From Prevotella melaninogenica (GTDB lineage Bacteria; Bacteroidota; Bacteroidia; Bacteroidales; Bacteroidaceae), in NCBI RefSeq assembly GCF_018127965.1, contig NZ_CP072349.1, forward strand, positions 1,120,001-1,184,000: a DNA stretch of 64,000 nt. Reading direction: 5' to 3'. The position numbers and the translations under genes were made by a program. Positions within the stretch are counted from its first letter, which is position 1. Each line of letters begins with the position of its first letter. Below, piece by piece: positions 18,332 to 27,296 of the stretch. The notes below the pieces were generated by a model that made no database searches, was not told the DNA's origin, and worked only from the letters and a program-made list of their open reading frames with translations.

Positions 18332-18373
18332 AACGTGTGCAAAGATACAAAAATATTTGAGAACGTGTGCAAA
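18332..18373 (-). promoter_or_regulatory. nuo operon promoter with direct repeat
   Basis: On the minus strand a -7 box TATCTTTG (18347-18340) is preceded by a -33-like TTTG (18373-18370). The spacer is 22 nt, slightly long. The 12-mer TTTGCACACGTT occurs twice, 30 bp apart (18343-18332 and 18373-18362), once overlapping the -7 box and once the -33 box. A repressor or activator contacting both boxes on one face of the DNA is possible. From 18374 to 18554 nothing else is seen. Confidence 0.55.
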
Positions 18374-18554
18374 TTAAGCAGAAAAACATACCACTTTTTG
18401 CAAACTCTACTTTACAAACGATGTATTGGCAGATTTACAAGACGATAATACGAAGTCTATCAAATACGACATGTTTACTTCCTACGACAATTAGGTTACT
18501 AATGAAGTTGTCCATGAAAATATCTTATCGACAGCTTACATGAAAGAAAACAAA

Positions 18555-19445
18555 TTAAGAATAGTATTCTATCAATCCATCTATTGGTGAAGCTATCACC
18601 TTACCAACTTTAAAATTAAAAGTACTGGCACTCATTCTTAACTGTTCTTCAAAAGCAGCCGCAATACCGCCAACAGCAGAAATTGTACGAACTGAGGTTG
18701 CTGTATACTTCAAGATATTTTTCTTAAAAAAGTTATCGAAGTTATATCTTACTAAAGATTCTAATTCAACGTATTGCAAGTTCTCTTTAATAAACTTAGA
18801 GATACCTCCTAAATAACGATTTGCAAGCGGTTGACGATAAACTTTATCTATGATTTCTGGATAGGTCAAACCACTCCACGCTAAATATAAATCGCGTATC
18901 TCTGTAGATAAATCACCCTTAAAAATACCATTGAGTAGCAACTTGCCAAGTACTGCTCCACTACCTTCATCTCCTAAGATATAACCCAAAGGGGGAATAT
19001 TTGCCACAATATTCTCACCATCATACAGACAGCTATTAGCACCCGTACCTAAAATACAAGCAATGCCAGCCTTATGTCCACAGACAGCATGAGCAGCCCC
19101 TAACAAGTCGCTCTCCACCTTTATCGAAGCTGAAGGGAATGAAACCGTAAGTGCTTCACTCACAACTGAAGAAAGATTCTTTGTACAGCCTGCTCCATAA
19201 AAAGCTATCTGTGAGACATATTCTGCTATATCTTTCTTTGGTAAAAAGCTATCATTTTGCTCTGCAGCCTTGTATAGTGCAGGCTTTAGCTCCTGCTCTA
19301 AGACCTTCAAAATAACATCCTTCGACTGATGAAAAGGATTTACTCCTTGTGTACGAACTTTCAGAACATACTTACTTGTATCTGTGGGCAAGCTAATCAA
19401 TGCCCAGTCAGTCTTAGATCCTCCGCTATCAGCAATTAATATCAT
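18555..19445 (-). CDS. BadF/BadG/BcrA/BcrD-type ATPase, probable N-acetylglucosamine kinase-like
   Basis: A 296-residue protein of the actin/hexokinase/Hsp70 ATPase fold. The phosphate-1 loop DSGGSKTDW lies at residues 6-14, phosphate-2 LGTGANSCLYDG near 131, and GDEGSGAVLG near 157. The family includes GlcNAc/MurNAc kinases and the unrelated benzoyl-CoA reductase activators. Without Cys ligands for an iron-sulfur cluster near the middle, a cytoplasmic sugar kinase is the better guess. A -7-like TAAGTTTG lies just upstream (19469-19462, minus strand). It stands alone, divergent from the MscS gene. Confidence 0.8.
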   Translation of the reverse strand: MILIADSGGSKTDWALISLPTDTSKYVLKVRTQGVNPFHQSKDVILKVLEQELKPALYKAAEQNDSFLPKKDIAEYVSQIAFYGAGCTKNLSSVVSEALTVSFPSASIKVESDLLGAAHAVCGHKAGIACILGTGANSCLYDGENIVANIPPLGYILGDEGSGAVLGKLLLNGIFKGDLSTEIRDLYLAWSGLTYPEIIDKVYRQPLANRYLGGISKFIKENLQYVELESLVRYNFDNFFKKNILKYTATSVRTISAVGGIAAAFEEQLRMSASTFNFKVGKVIASPIDGLIEYYS

Positions 19446-19629
19446 AGTATATTTTTTCGTGCAAACTTACTATTTTTTATCCATTTATATGAATTATAAC
19501 CCAAGAAAAGCACATACAAAGACATCTTTAGTATCATTTTACATTCCGATATAAGTCTAAATGACAAACTTTGCGTACCTTTGTAGACATTAAAACAATC
19601 ATAAAAACTATTCTTTACAACAAATAGAT

Positions 19630-21993
19630 ATGCGCAAAAAGCTATTCTTTATCACCATATTGCTGTTCATCCTGACCCTTCCAGCAAATGCTGTACTACA
19701 GGAAGACTCACTGAAAAACTCACTCCAAGTGCTACGCCATGAATTGATTGCACAACATCTTGAACAAACAAAACAACTGAATAAGTCAAGATTCATAACT
19801 GAGCAAGTGACAAATCAGCTAAAAGAAATTGGTGAAAAGTCTGCTCAGGTATCATTGATGCTTTACTCACAGAAGACGGACAACATCTTTGACCTTACCT
19901 ATGCTTGCCAACAAGCAACCGAATTATGGAAAGACTTCCAAACAAAAACACGTCCGTTTCATGACCTTATCACGGAAAGTAACGAAGAAATAGCACGCTA
20001 CGACTCCCTTGTCAATGTGCTTAGCACGATGTACACTTTCGGTCTTACTGAAAAAATGAAGACTGACCGAAACGTATGTCTTACTCTTGCTGTAAGTATT
20101 CGAAGAATATTAAAGGAGCGTAATGATTCTTATCAAGAATATATACAATACTACAATTACAGCCAGCATCAGTTGCAGGCACTTGATGCCTATGCCCAAA
20201 AACGCTATGCCGAGATTCAGTCTGGCATCTTTACAAACACAGGAGATAGCTACTTCAAGGTTCTTAAATCGGTTCGTTTTCGTCTTAGTCAGATGAACAC
20301 GACACTCTCTGAGAAATATACTCCAAACACCGTCGTAGTCTCTCAATGGGATGTAAAATGGATTATTACACTCTTCAGTATGATCCTGATTTATGGTTTG
20401 ATAGCCATTATCATTAATTATCTGAGTATTCGATTCCTTGTGACGCGAGTCATGAAGACAAATCGTTTCGAGCAGAAGAGTCAAAGTTTCCTTGCCAAGC
20501 GTACTTGTATCATTATGCTTGCTTCTGTCATTACATTCAGTATTGTACTTATCATTATCCGATTGTTCTCGCCTTCTAACTTCGTACACATGGCATGCAG
20601 CCTACTTTTGGAGTACACATGGATGCTATCAGTCATTTTTGCATCATTGCTTCTGCGTGTAGAAGGTTCACAGACACATAATGCTTACCGTATTTACTAT
20701 CCTCTGATTATGATTGGCTTCTTTGTCATTGCGTTTCGTATCGTGATGCTACCAAGCTCAGTCGTAACTCTTCTCTTCACACCTTTATTACTTATAGATA
20801 CATTGTGGCAGACAAGAATGATTTACAAATATCATAAGCTTGTACCTCATTACGACTTAAACTTTGCATATATCTCTCAATTTGTATTCATCTTCTCACT
20901 TATAAGTGCATCAATTGGATATACAATGTTTGCCGTTCAGGTAATCATATGGTGGTCAATGCAGTTGGCTTGTATTCTTACAATTGCTTTCTTCAAAGAC
21001 TACCTCAACCAGTACAGGGAGAAACATCCAATAAAGAAACTATCACCAGCAAAGGTATGGCTTCTTCGTTTTGTTGACATTGTTCTCATTCCAACAACTT
21101 TAGTAATATCATTTATCCTTGCTATTTATTGGGCAACTGATGTCTTTAATCTTAGTGGATTGACATGGAACTTATTCCGCGCCAACTTTATTGACTCTGA
21201 TAAGATACAGATTAGTGTTTACTCAATAGCTGTGGTAACTATCCTATGGTTCATCTTTAATTATCTGAATCTAACGATTCGAGATGCTATCAAGTTATAT
21301 CTCAAACGCAATGACCCATCTACAGCCGAAGCACGTGCTACGATGTATATCAACGTATTACAAGTAATCGTGTGGGGAGCTTGGCTATTGATCACACTTG
21401 GTTTCTTTAAAGTCAGCAGCACATGGTTAGTTGTTGTAACAGGTGGCTTGTCAACGGGTATCGGTTTCGCCATGAAGGATATTCTAGAGAACATTTATTA
21501 TGGTATTTCTTTGATGGCTGGACGTATTAAGATTGGCGATTATATCATCTGTGACGGTATACGTGGTAAGGTAAGTTCCATAAACTATACCTCGACAGTG
21601 ATTGATGCACTTGATGGTTCTACGATTGCTTTCCAAAACTCACAACTCTTCACTAAGAACTATAAAAACATGACCAAGAATGATGGTTATGAGGTGGGAA
21701 CTATTCAAGTTGGTGTTGCATATGGTACGAATGTAAAAGAAGTAAGAGAACTTCTTAAAGATGCTATCGCTAAACTTGGTATCACTAATGAAAAAAAGGA
21801 TATTATTGTCAGACTTCAAAGCTTCGATGATAGCTGTATCACACTGAAGATTCTTGTTTGGCTAAATGTATTAACACAGGGAAATGACATTGCGGTTATT
21901 ATGGAATGTATCTATGATACGTTAAACAATAATGGTATTGAAATCCCATTCCCACAACGTGAGATTACTATTAAGCATCAACAAGAGATCTAA
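19630..21993 (+). CDS. Large MscS-family mechanosensitive channel
   Basis: A 787-residue inner-membrane protein. Residues 1-21 (MRKKLFFITILLFILTLPAN) are a signal peptide, and residues about 25-235 a helical periplasmic domain (Gln/Leu/Lys-rich). Several membrane helices follow from about 240 to 610. The pore helix and beta domain are recognisable: TGGLSTGIGFAMKDILENIY (about 610-629), AGRIKIGDYIICDGIRGKVS (about 635-654) and STVIDALDGSTIAFQNSQLF. The large periplasmic part and many extra helices resemble the MscK/MscM-like class rather than minimal MscS. Its role is pressure release on osmotic downshock. A -7 box TACCTTTG lies at 19576-19583. Confidence 0.88.
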   Translation: MRKKLFFITILLFILTLPANAVLQEDSLKNSLQVLRHELIAQHLEQTKQLNKSRFITEQVTNQLKEIGEKSAQVSLMLYSQKTDNIFDLTYACQQATELWKDFQTKTRPFHDLITESNEEIARYDSLVNVLSTMYTFGLTEKMKTDRNVCLTLAVSIRRILKERNDSYQEYIQYYNYSQHQLQALDAYAQKRYAEIQSGIFTNTGDSYFKVLKSVRFRLSQMNTTLSEKYTPNTVVVSQWDVKWIITLFSMILIYGLIAIIINYLSIRFLVTRVMKTNRFEQKSQSFLAKRTCIIMLASVITFSIVLIIIRLFSPSNFVHMACSLLLEYTWMLSVIFASLLLRVEGSQTHNAYRIYYPLIMIGFFVIAFRIVMLPSSVVTLLFTPLLLIDTLWQTRMIYKYHKLVPHYDLNFAYISQFVFIFSLISASIGYTMFAVQVIIWWSMQLACILTIAFFKDYLNQYREKHPIKKLSPAKVWLLRFVDIVLIPTTLVISFILAIYWATDVFNLSGLTWNLFRANFIDSDKIQISVYSIAVVTILWFIFNYLNLTIRDAIKLYLKRNDPSTAEARATMYINVLQVIVWGAWLLITLGFFKVSSTWLVVVTGGLSTGIGFAMKDILENIYYGISLMAGRIKIGDYIICDGIRGKVSSINYTSTVIDALDGSTIAFQNSQLFTKNYKNMTKNDGYEVGTIQVGVAYGTNVKEVRELLKDAIAKLGITNEKKDIIVRLQSFDDSCITLKILVWLNVLTQGNDIAVIMECIYDTLNNNGIEIPFPQREITIKHQQEI

Positions 21994-22134
21994 AGTATTA
22001 GTCTATTTATTTAGCTTTGAGATGATTAGAATCGAAAAAAGTCCTCTTCCATTTAGTAAAAAAGGCTTGTTCCATCATAATATGATGACAATAATAAGCC
22101 CTTTTTGCTCTCTCCTGCGAGCGTGTTGATGCTT

Positions 22135-22190
22135 AACACATGTGGTGTTAAGCCTTAGCACTGATGGTGCGGAGCATAAACACTAAGCTT
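22135..22190. repeat. 22-bp phased palindrome array (locus 1)
   Basis: Palindromes AACACATGTGGTGTT (22135-22149) and AGCACTGATGGTGCG (22157-22171) have centres 22 bp apart. A weaker AACACTAAGCTT follows at 22178-22189. The first can form an 8-bp hairpin CTTAACAC/GTGTTAAG. The array lies in the gap between the convergent MscS and barrel genes. The rest of this gap holds another array (22408) and a terminator. Confidence 0.6.
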
Positions 22191-22407
22191 ATATATTGTT
22201 GAAAAGAAAGTAACTTGACGTTAGGAACAGTGAATACAAGTACATGATAACAAAGTTATTACTTGCTTTTCAACAAATATCAACAGCTATCATATTGAAA
22301 AGTAATTGCAGAATAACAATATAACTCTCAATTTAAAAAAACAAAACACGTTTTCTTAAAACGCTTATAATTATCAATATATCAACAGTCCAATATATTA
22401 TTGAAGA

Positions 22408-22473
22408 AGAAAATACTTATTTAGCATTTAAAAGGGCGATAGTAAGAGAGCAAAAGGGTATCTTTTAGAAGAT
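22408..22473. repeat. 22-bp phased repeat (AAAAGGG type)
   Basis: AAAAGGGCGATAGTAAGAGA (from 22430) and AAAAGGGTATCTTTTAGAAG (from 22452) start exactly 22 bp apart. A degenerate preceding unit (AGAAAATACTTATTTAGCAT) starts at 22408. The pair is a close match to the pair at 31997/32019, including the TTAGTTAGA-like and ACCTTT-like interior words. Confidence 0.55.
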
Positions 22474-22557
22474 TGAGATATAATAAAGTATTGGTTAGAT
22501 TTAGTGAAGAGGAGAAATATTGACAAGTATAAAACAAAAAAACACTCCAATTACCAT

Positions 22558-22594
22558 ATAAAAAGAGGGATGCAAGATGCATCCCTCTTTTTAT
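22558..22594. terminator. Bidirectional terminator between MscS and barrel genes
   Basis: AAAAAGAGGGATGCA and TGCATCCCTCTTTTT form a 15-bp perfect stem around a 3-nt loop, with A and T tracts on both sides. It can therefore serve the rightward MscS transcript and the leftward barrel transcript. Confidence 0.85.
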
Positions 22595-22620
22595 ATATTA
22601 AGTTTCTTCAGATAAACTCT

Positions 22621-23172
22621 TTAGAAGTTGTAGTAAACACCGAAAGTGATATCATTACCGTTAAGAGATGCACCCCAAACGTTATTTGCCTTAGCACCAC
22701 TTACGTCATACTTAGCAGACTTCCATCCAACGAAACCAACGTGAGTTTCAAAACTTACCTTTGGACTGAGGTTAACTGCGAGACCTGGTCTCAAACCTGC
22801 TTCCCACTCATTAATAGAAGCGCCACCAGTGTGAGCGTGGTTGTAATGAGTATAACCAAAACCACCATCTACGAAAGCATTTACATACTTAGAACGTACA
22901 AATGTGTAACGTGCGTATGGTGCAATCTTGAAATAGTTACGAGATTCGCCCTCATACTGAACAGGATTACCTTTACCCCAACCAACTACTGTACCGATTG
23001 ACCAGTTCTCGTCGAGATTAACACCAATCTCTGGGAGGAACTGATAAGTTGTAACAGCATCAGAACCATCTGTCTTTGATGAAGCAATACCTACGCTACC
23101 ACCAACATAACCCTGTGCGCTCGCTGCAAGTGATACACATGCTACAGCAAATGACAATAAAATCTTTTTCAT
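22621..23172 (-). CDS. Small outer-membrane beta-barrel protein
   Basis: A 183-residue protein with the signal peptide MKKILLSFAVACVSLAASAQ, alternating hydrophobic/polar strands (NYFKIAPYARYTFVRSK; KVSFETHVGFVGWKSAKY) and a C-terminal aromatic end (DITFGVYYNF). This is the pattern of an OmpA/OmpX-like eight-strand barrel. It has no extra peptidoglycan-binding domain. The specific function cannot be told. It is transcribed alone, with a consensus promoter upstream and a terminator downstream. Confidence 0.82.
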   Translation of the reverse strand: MKKILLSFAVACVSLAASAQGYVGGSVGIASSKTDGSDAVTTYQFLPEIGVNLDENWSIGTVVGWGKGNPVQYEGESRNYFKIAPYARYTFVRSKYVNAFVDGGFGYTHYNHAHTGGASINEWEAGLRPGLAVNLSPKVSFETHVGFVGWKSAKYDVSGAKANNVWGASLNGNDITFGVYYNF

Positions 23173-23265
23173 AATAGAAAACTTTTAAATTAATATTGAA
23201 CTAAATCTATTTACCTTATGCTACATACCACCCATAAAGGGGTAATAAGCGTTGTTTTCTGGGTG

Positions 23266-23297
23266 CAAAGTAAAAGGTTTTCTATTAAACAACCAAA
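23266..23297 (-). promoter_or_regulatory. Promoter of the barrel protein gene
   Basis: On the minus strand TTTG (23297-23294) and TTACTTTG (23273-23266) are separated by 20 nt, matching the Bacteroidota promoter pattern apart from one base in the -7 box. The leader to the ATG at 23172 would be about 85 nt. Confidence 0.65.
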
Positions 23298-23343
23298 TTT
23301 TATGCATAAGTTTTACTTTAAACATCTAAATGAACGTTAATCA

Positions 23344-23375
23344 TTTGTCTGTTCACCTTATTATATATAACTTTG
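23344..23375 (+). promoter_or_regulatory. Promoter of the kdsA-kdsD operon
   Basis: TTTG (23344-23347), 20 nt, then TAACTTTG (23368-23375): a full match to the Bacteroidota consensus, about 65 nt before the kdsA start. It is divergent from the barrel gene promoter, about 50 bp away. Confidence 0.75.
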
Positions 23376-23440
23376 CAGTAACTCTTGGGAGAATATATCA
23401 ATATTTTTGTCGTAACAGAAGCATTATATACTATTGAATT

Positions 23441-24199
23441 ATGATGAATAAACCTACTTTCATTGCAGGTCCCTGCGTTATTGAAAGCCAAGAACTACTC
23501 AACACGGTTGCAGAAGAGTTAGTTAGGCTTAATAAGAAATACGATATAGATATCATTTTTAAAGCAAGCTTTGATAAGGCTAATCGTACAAGCATACACT
23601 CTTTCCGTGGTCCAGGACTTGAAAAAGGACTTATGATGCTTCAAACTATCAAGGAGAAGTACGGATTACGATTGCTAACCGATATTCATGAAAGCTATCA
23701 AGCTGAGACTGTTGGAGAAGTTATTGACGTTATTCAGATTCCTGCTTTCCTTTGTCGTCAGACTGACTTATTAGTGGCTGCAGCAAAGACTGGTAAGATT
23801 GTAAACATTAAGAAAGCACAGTTTCTTAGTGGTAGAGATATGCGTTATCCTGTACAAAAGTGTCAGGAAAGTGGGGCTAAGGATGTGTGGTTGACTGAGC
23901 GTGGAAATAGTTTTGGATATAACAATCTCGTTGTTGACTTCCGTAATATCCCTGATATGAAAGGAATCGTTCCGAATGTTATTATGGATTGTACGCATAG
24001 TGTACAGCGTCCAAGTGCAGGAGATGGTAAGACGGTTGGCGATCGTAAGTTTGTTCCTTCGATGGCATTAGCGGCTAAAGCCTTTGGTGCTACAGGCTAC
24101 TTCTTTGAAGTTCACCCTACTCCAGACGCAGGACTATCAGATGCAGCTAATATGTTGGAACTTGAAAAGTTAGATGAATTAATAGGAAAACTGTTATGA
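23441..24199 (+). CDS. kdsA: 3-deoxy-8-phosphooctulonate synthase
   Basis: KdsA condenses phosphoenolpyruvate with arabinose 5-phosphate to give Kdo 8-phosphate, a precursor of lipopolysaccharide inner core. The 252-residue protein shows the PEP-site start FIAGPCVIES (6-15), FKASFDKANRTS near 43 and the signature DCTHSVQRPSAGDG near 187. The length is slightly short for the family but all core segments are present. Either of two adjacent ATGs (23441, 23444) can start it. Its stop overlaps the kdsD start by 4 nt (ATGA), so the two Kdo-pathway enzymes are coupled. Confidence 0.95.
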   Translation: MMNKPTFIAGPCVIESQELLNTVAEELVRLNKKYDIDIIFKASFDKANRTSIHSFRGPGLEKGLMMLQTIKEKYGLRLLTDIHESYQAETVGEVIDVIQIPAFLCRQTDLLVAAAKTGKIVNIKKAQFLSGRDMRYPVQKCQESGAKDVWLTERGNSFGYNNLVVDFRNIPDMKGIVPNVIMDCTHSVQRPSAGDGKTVGDRKFVPSMALAAKAFGATGYFFEVHPTPDAGLSDAANMLELEKLDELIGKLL

Positions 24200-25167
24200 A
24201 CGAAGCAGAACAAAGATTGACACAGATCAGAGCATATGCAACACAGTGTATCAAAGAAGAAGCTGAAGCTACACTTAATCTGATAAACCAGTTAGATGAG
24301 AACTTTGATAAGGCTGTTAGCCTAATGTTCCATTGTACTGGTAAGGTTATCGTTACTGGTGTTGGCAAAAGTGGAAATATAGGTGCTAAGATTGCTGCAA
24401 CCCTTTCTTCTACGGGTACACCTGCATTCTTTGTTAACCCTTTGGACGTTTATCATGGTGATTTGGGTGTGATGACAAAGGATGATATTGTATTGGCATT
24501 ATCAAATTCTGGACAGACAGACGAGCTACTCCGCTTCATTCCAATGGTACTTCATATGAATATTCCTATTATTGGAATGAGTGCTAATCCGAATTCATTA
24601 TTGGCAAAGTATTCTACAGCCCATTTGAAAGTGTGGGTTGAGAAAGAAGCGTGCCCTCTTAACCTTGCTCCAACCAGTTCAACAACAGCAGCTCTTGTCA
24701 TGGGTGATGCCTTAGCGATTGCGCTTATGCGTGTACGCAACTTTAAGCCACAGGACTTTGCACAGTTCCACCCTGGTGGAGAGTTGGGAAAACGCTTGTT
24801 AACTACAGCACAAGATGTAATGCGTTCAGATGAACTTCCTATCATTCCAAAGGATATGCACTTAGGAGAAGCAATCATACATGTTAGTAAGGGTAAGCTT
24901 GGTTTGGGTGTATCGCTTGACAATGGAAAGGTGATAGGCTTGATAACGGATGGAGATATCCGTAGAGCTATGGAACGTTGGCAGGCTGAGTTCTTTGATC
25001 ATACGGTCAGTGATATAATGACAAGAGAACCAAAGATAGTCTTACCAACTACGAAGATTACAGAGATTCAACAGATTATGCAGCAGAATAAGGTACACAC
25101 AGTGTTAGTATGCGATGAGGAAAGACACTTCTTAGGTGTTGTTGACCATTATAGTTGTATGCTGTAA
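24196..25167 (+). CDS. kdsD: Arabinose-5-phosphate isomerase (KpsF/GutQ family)
   Basis: The isomerase makes arabinose 5-phosphate from ribulose 5-phosphate, the substrate of the KdsA encoded just upstream. The 323 residues hold an SIS sugar-isomerase domain (TGVGKSGNIGAKIAATLSST near 53, LALSNSGQTDELL near 99). Two CBS domains follow (DVMRSDELPIIPKDM near 213 and IMTREPKIVLPTTKITEIQQ near 274). Family layout and length are normal. The coupling to kdsA supports a Kdo role over the gut/kps paralogues. Confidence 0.94.
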   Translation: MNEAEQRLTQIRAYATQCIKEEAEATLNLINQLDENFDKAVSLMFHCTGKVIVTGVGKSGNIGAKIAATLSSTGTPAFFVNPLDVYHGDLGVMTKDDIVLALSNSGQTDELLRFIPMVLHMNIPIIGMSANPNSLLAKYSTAHLKVWVEKEACPLNLAPTSSTTAALVMGDALAIALMRVRNFKPQDFAQFHPGGELGKRLLTTAQDVMRSDELPIIPKDMHLGEAIIHVSKGKLGLGVSLDNGKVIGLITDGDIRRAMERWQAEFFDHTVSDIMTREPKIVLPTTKITEIQQIMQQNKVHTVLVCDEERHFLGVVDHYSCML

Positions 25168-25254
25168 AGATAGTTTTTATTATCTTATCTACGATATTTA
25201 TATAGGGCAAAATAACCTTTGTTTGCCATAGGTTATTGTTTGCTATTGACGAAA

Positions 25255-26601
25255 ATGAGAGAAAGAAAAGTGAACTTTAATACAAAAAAAGCCATTACAT
25301 GGGTGATGGTATTATGTTACATACTATTTCCAACATATCTTTTAGCACAAACAGATACACAAAGCGCTGTATCTGAAGGGCATGAGATACTTGCGAATAG
25401 AGCCGATTCTATGATTGTGAATCAGTTGCGCAAGAAGAATGTACACTTCTCTCATAACAACTCAGTAACTTTACTTACGACAGGTAAAGATAAGTTTAAT
25501 GATCTATTTAAGGCTATTGATCAAGCACGTTCGAGTATTCACTTGGAATACTTCAACTTCCGCAATGATTCTATCAATGACGAACTCATACAACATTTAG
25601 CGGCAAAAGCGAAAGAAGGAGTTGAAGTTAGAGCTGTTTTTGATGGCTTTGGCAATGCAAGTAACAACCGTCCCATGAGGAAACGCCACCTGAAAGCAAT
25701 TCGTGAAAAGGGCATTGAGATATATGAGTTTAAGCCAATGGAGTTTCCTTGGCTACATGATATATTCAATCGTGACCACCGTAAGATTGTTGTTATAGAT
25801 GGAAAGGTTGCATATACGGGTGGAATGAATGTAGCTGACTATTATATTAATGGTACTGAAGTTGTTGGATCATGGCATGATATGCATTGTAGAATCGAGG
25901 GAGACGAGGTAAATACATTGCAGAATATCTTTCTTAATATGTGGTTTTTAGCATCTGGACAGAGAATACATGGTGCTAAATATTATCGTGGAATCTCTAA
26001 CGCTAATTACATAAAAGGCTTGAAACCTGATACTTGTGGAAGTTCAGGAAGTAAGATGGTGGGTATCATCAACCGCGAGCCACATGTTTCAAAGGATATT
26101 ATCCGTTATTTCTATGTGAATGCTATCAATGATGCAAAGGACAGTATAAAACTTATCAACCCATATTTTACCTTGAGTAGAGCCTTGAAAAAAGCATTAC
26201 GGGATGCCGTAAAACGAGGTGTAAAAGTAGAAATCCTACTGAGTGTAAAGAGTGATATCCCACTAACTCCTGATTGTGGATTCTATAATGCACATCAATT
26301 AATGAAGAAAGGTTGTACAATCTGGATGTACGAAAAAGGGTTTCATCACACAAAAATTATTACTGTAGACGGACAATTCTGTACTGTTGGGTCAGCCAAT
26401 CTAAATGCAAGAAGTCTACGATGGGATCGTGAAGAGAATGCAGTAATAGTTGATGCTTGTACAACACATGAGTTGGATGAACTCTTTGGAGCCCAAAAGA
26501 AAGATAGTTTTAAGCTTACAGAAGCAAAGTGGAAACAGTGGCGTACACCATGGCAGCGTTTCCGTGGTTGGTTTGCTCATCTGCTATCTCCATTCCTATA
26601 A
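25255..26601 (+). CDS. Phospholipase D-like protein, cardiolipin synthase type
   Basis: Two HKD motifs mark the phospholipase D superfamily: HRKIVVIDGKVAYTGGMN (first) and HHTKIITVDGQFCTVGSAN (second). In cardiolipin synthases these form one active site that joins two phosphatidylglycerols. The preferred start at 25255 gives MRERKVNFNTKKAITWVMVL, a basic start and membrane segment ending near LLAQ. An upstream TTG start (25219) would only add an odd 12 residues. The protein (448 residues) is therefore membrane-anchored or exported. A phosphodiesterase or nuclease activity cannot be ruled out. It lies 87 nt after kdsD on the same strand. Confidence 0.82.
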   Translation: MRERKVNFNTKKAITWVMVLCYILFPTYLLAQTDTQSAVSEGHEILANRADSMIVNQLRKKNVHFSHNNSVTLLTTGKDKFNDLFKAIDQARSSIHLEYFNFRNDSINDELIQHLAAKAKEGVEVRAVFDGFGNASNNRPMRKRHLKAIREKGIEIYEFKPMEFPWLHDIFNRDHRKIVVIDGKVAYTGGMNVADYYINGTEVVGSWHDMHCRIEGDEVNTLQNIFLNMWFLASGQRIHGAKYYRGISNANYIKGLKPDTCGSSGSKMVGIINREPHVSKDIIRYFYVNAINDAKDSIKLINPYFTLSRALKKALRDAVKRGVKVEILLSVKSDIPLTPDCGFYNAHQLMKKGCTIWMYEKGFHHTKIITVDGQFCTVGSANLNARSLRWDREENAVIVDACTTHELDELFGAQKKDSFKLTEAKWKQWRTPWQRFRGWFAHLLSPFL

Positions 26602-26628
26602 CGGATAGGAAATAGCAAATTAGCCATA

Positions 26629-27243
26629 TTAAATCTTATTGATATCAATATAACCATGCATCACTGCATAGATGGTCAAGGCTGACACACTCTTCATTCC
26701 AAGCTTATCCATAATATTCTTGCGGTGAGTAATAACTGTTGTAAGACTGATATTCAATTTCTCAGCAATCTCTTTGTTAATCAATCCTTGAACTATCAAA
26801 GACAAAACCTCTATCTCACGATTGCTTAAAATCTTATTCTTTAATACTTGAGGGAGTTCTGGTAGGTTCTTACCACCAGAGTGACCATACTGTACTATCT
26901 TCAGAATAGCTTTAACAAGTTCATCCTCTGGAACATTAATACAAAAACTATGGAAACCAGAAAGCTGTGCATTTGGGTCCTTAGTAATAGTCAGAACAAT
27001 GGTCTTGTGGATACATTGAGAGAAGAATTGTCTATTTTCTAAGACAATTACTTGTGACACAAAATAATGATAATACGAATTTGGCTGTGCCTTTTCGAAC
27101 TCCTGGAAGCTTGAAAAAGAATCAACAGTCATGATAGGCATAACATTCTGTAATAGCTGCTTCAATCCTAACACAACAAGTGTGTTAGCGTCAACTATCG
27201 CTATCTTGGGACGTCCCATATTCATATTAACTGGATGCTCCAT
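26629..27243 (-). CDS. LuxR/NarL-type regulator with degenerate receiver
   Basis: A 204-residue protein. The C-terminal 65 residues are a LuxR-type helix-turn-helix (LSNREIEVLSLIVQGLINKE, then IAEKLNISLTTVITHRKNI). The N-terminal part (KIAIVDANTLVVLGLKQLLQ) looks like a response-regulator receiver. Where the phosphorylated Asp is expected (near residue 58) the sequence is HYFVSQVIVL with no Asp, so ordinary phosphotransfer is unlikely. Its HTH is clearly paralogous to that of the next gene. The two are 53 nt apart on the same strand and probably regulate together. Confidence 0.82.
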   Translation of the reverse strand: MEHPVNMNMGRPKIAIVDANTLVVLGLKQLLQNVMPIMTVDSFSSFQEFEKAQPNSYYHYFVSQVIVLENRQFFSQCIHKTIVLTITKDPNAQLSGFHSFCINVPEDELVKAILKIVQYGHSGGKNLPELPQVLKNKILSNREIEVLSLIVQGLINKEIAEKLNISLTTVITHRKNIMDKLGMKSVSALTIYAVMHGYIDINKI

Positions 27244-27296
27244 CGTTTTGTTTATAGAGTAATAGGGTGACTACCCACCCTATTAACAGATTTCTA

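Noticed and set aside
22504..23001. Plus-strand 165-codon frame opposite the barrel gene
   Set aside because: It lies antisense to a gene with a clear signal peptide, barrel strands and consensus promoter; no own features.
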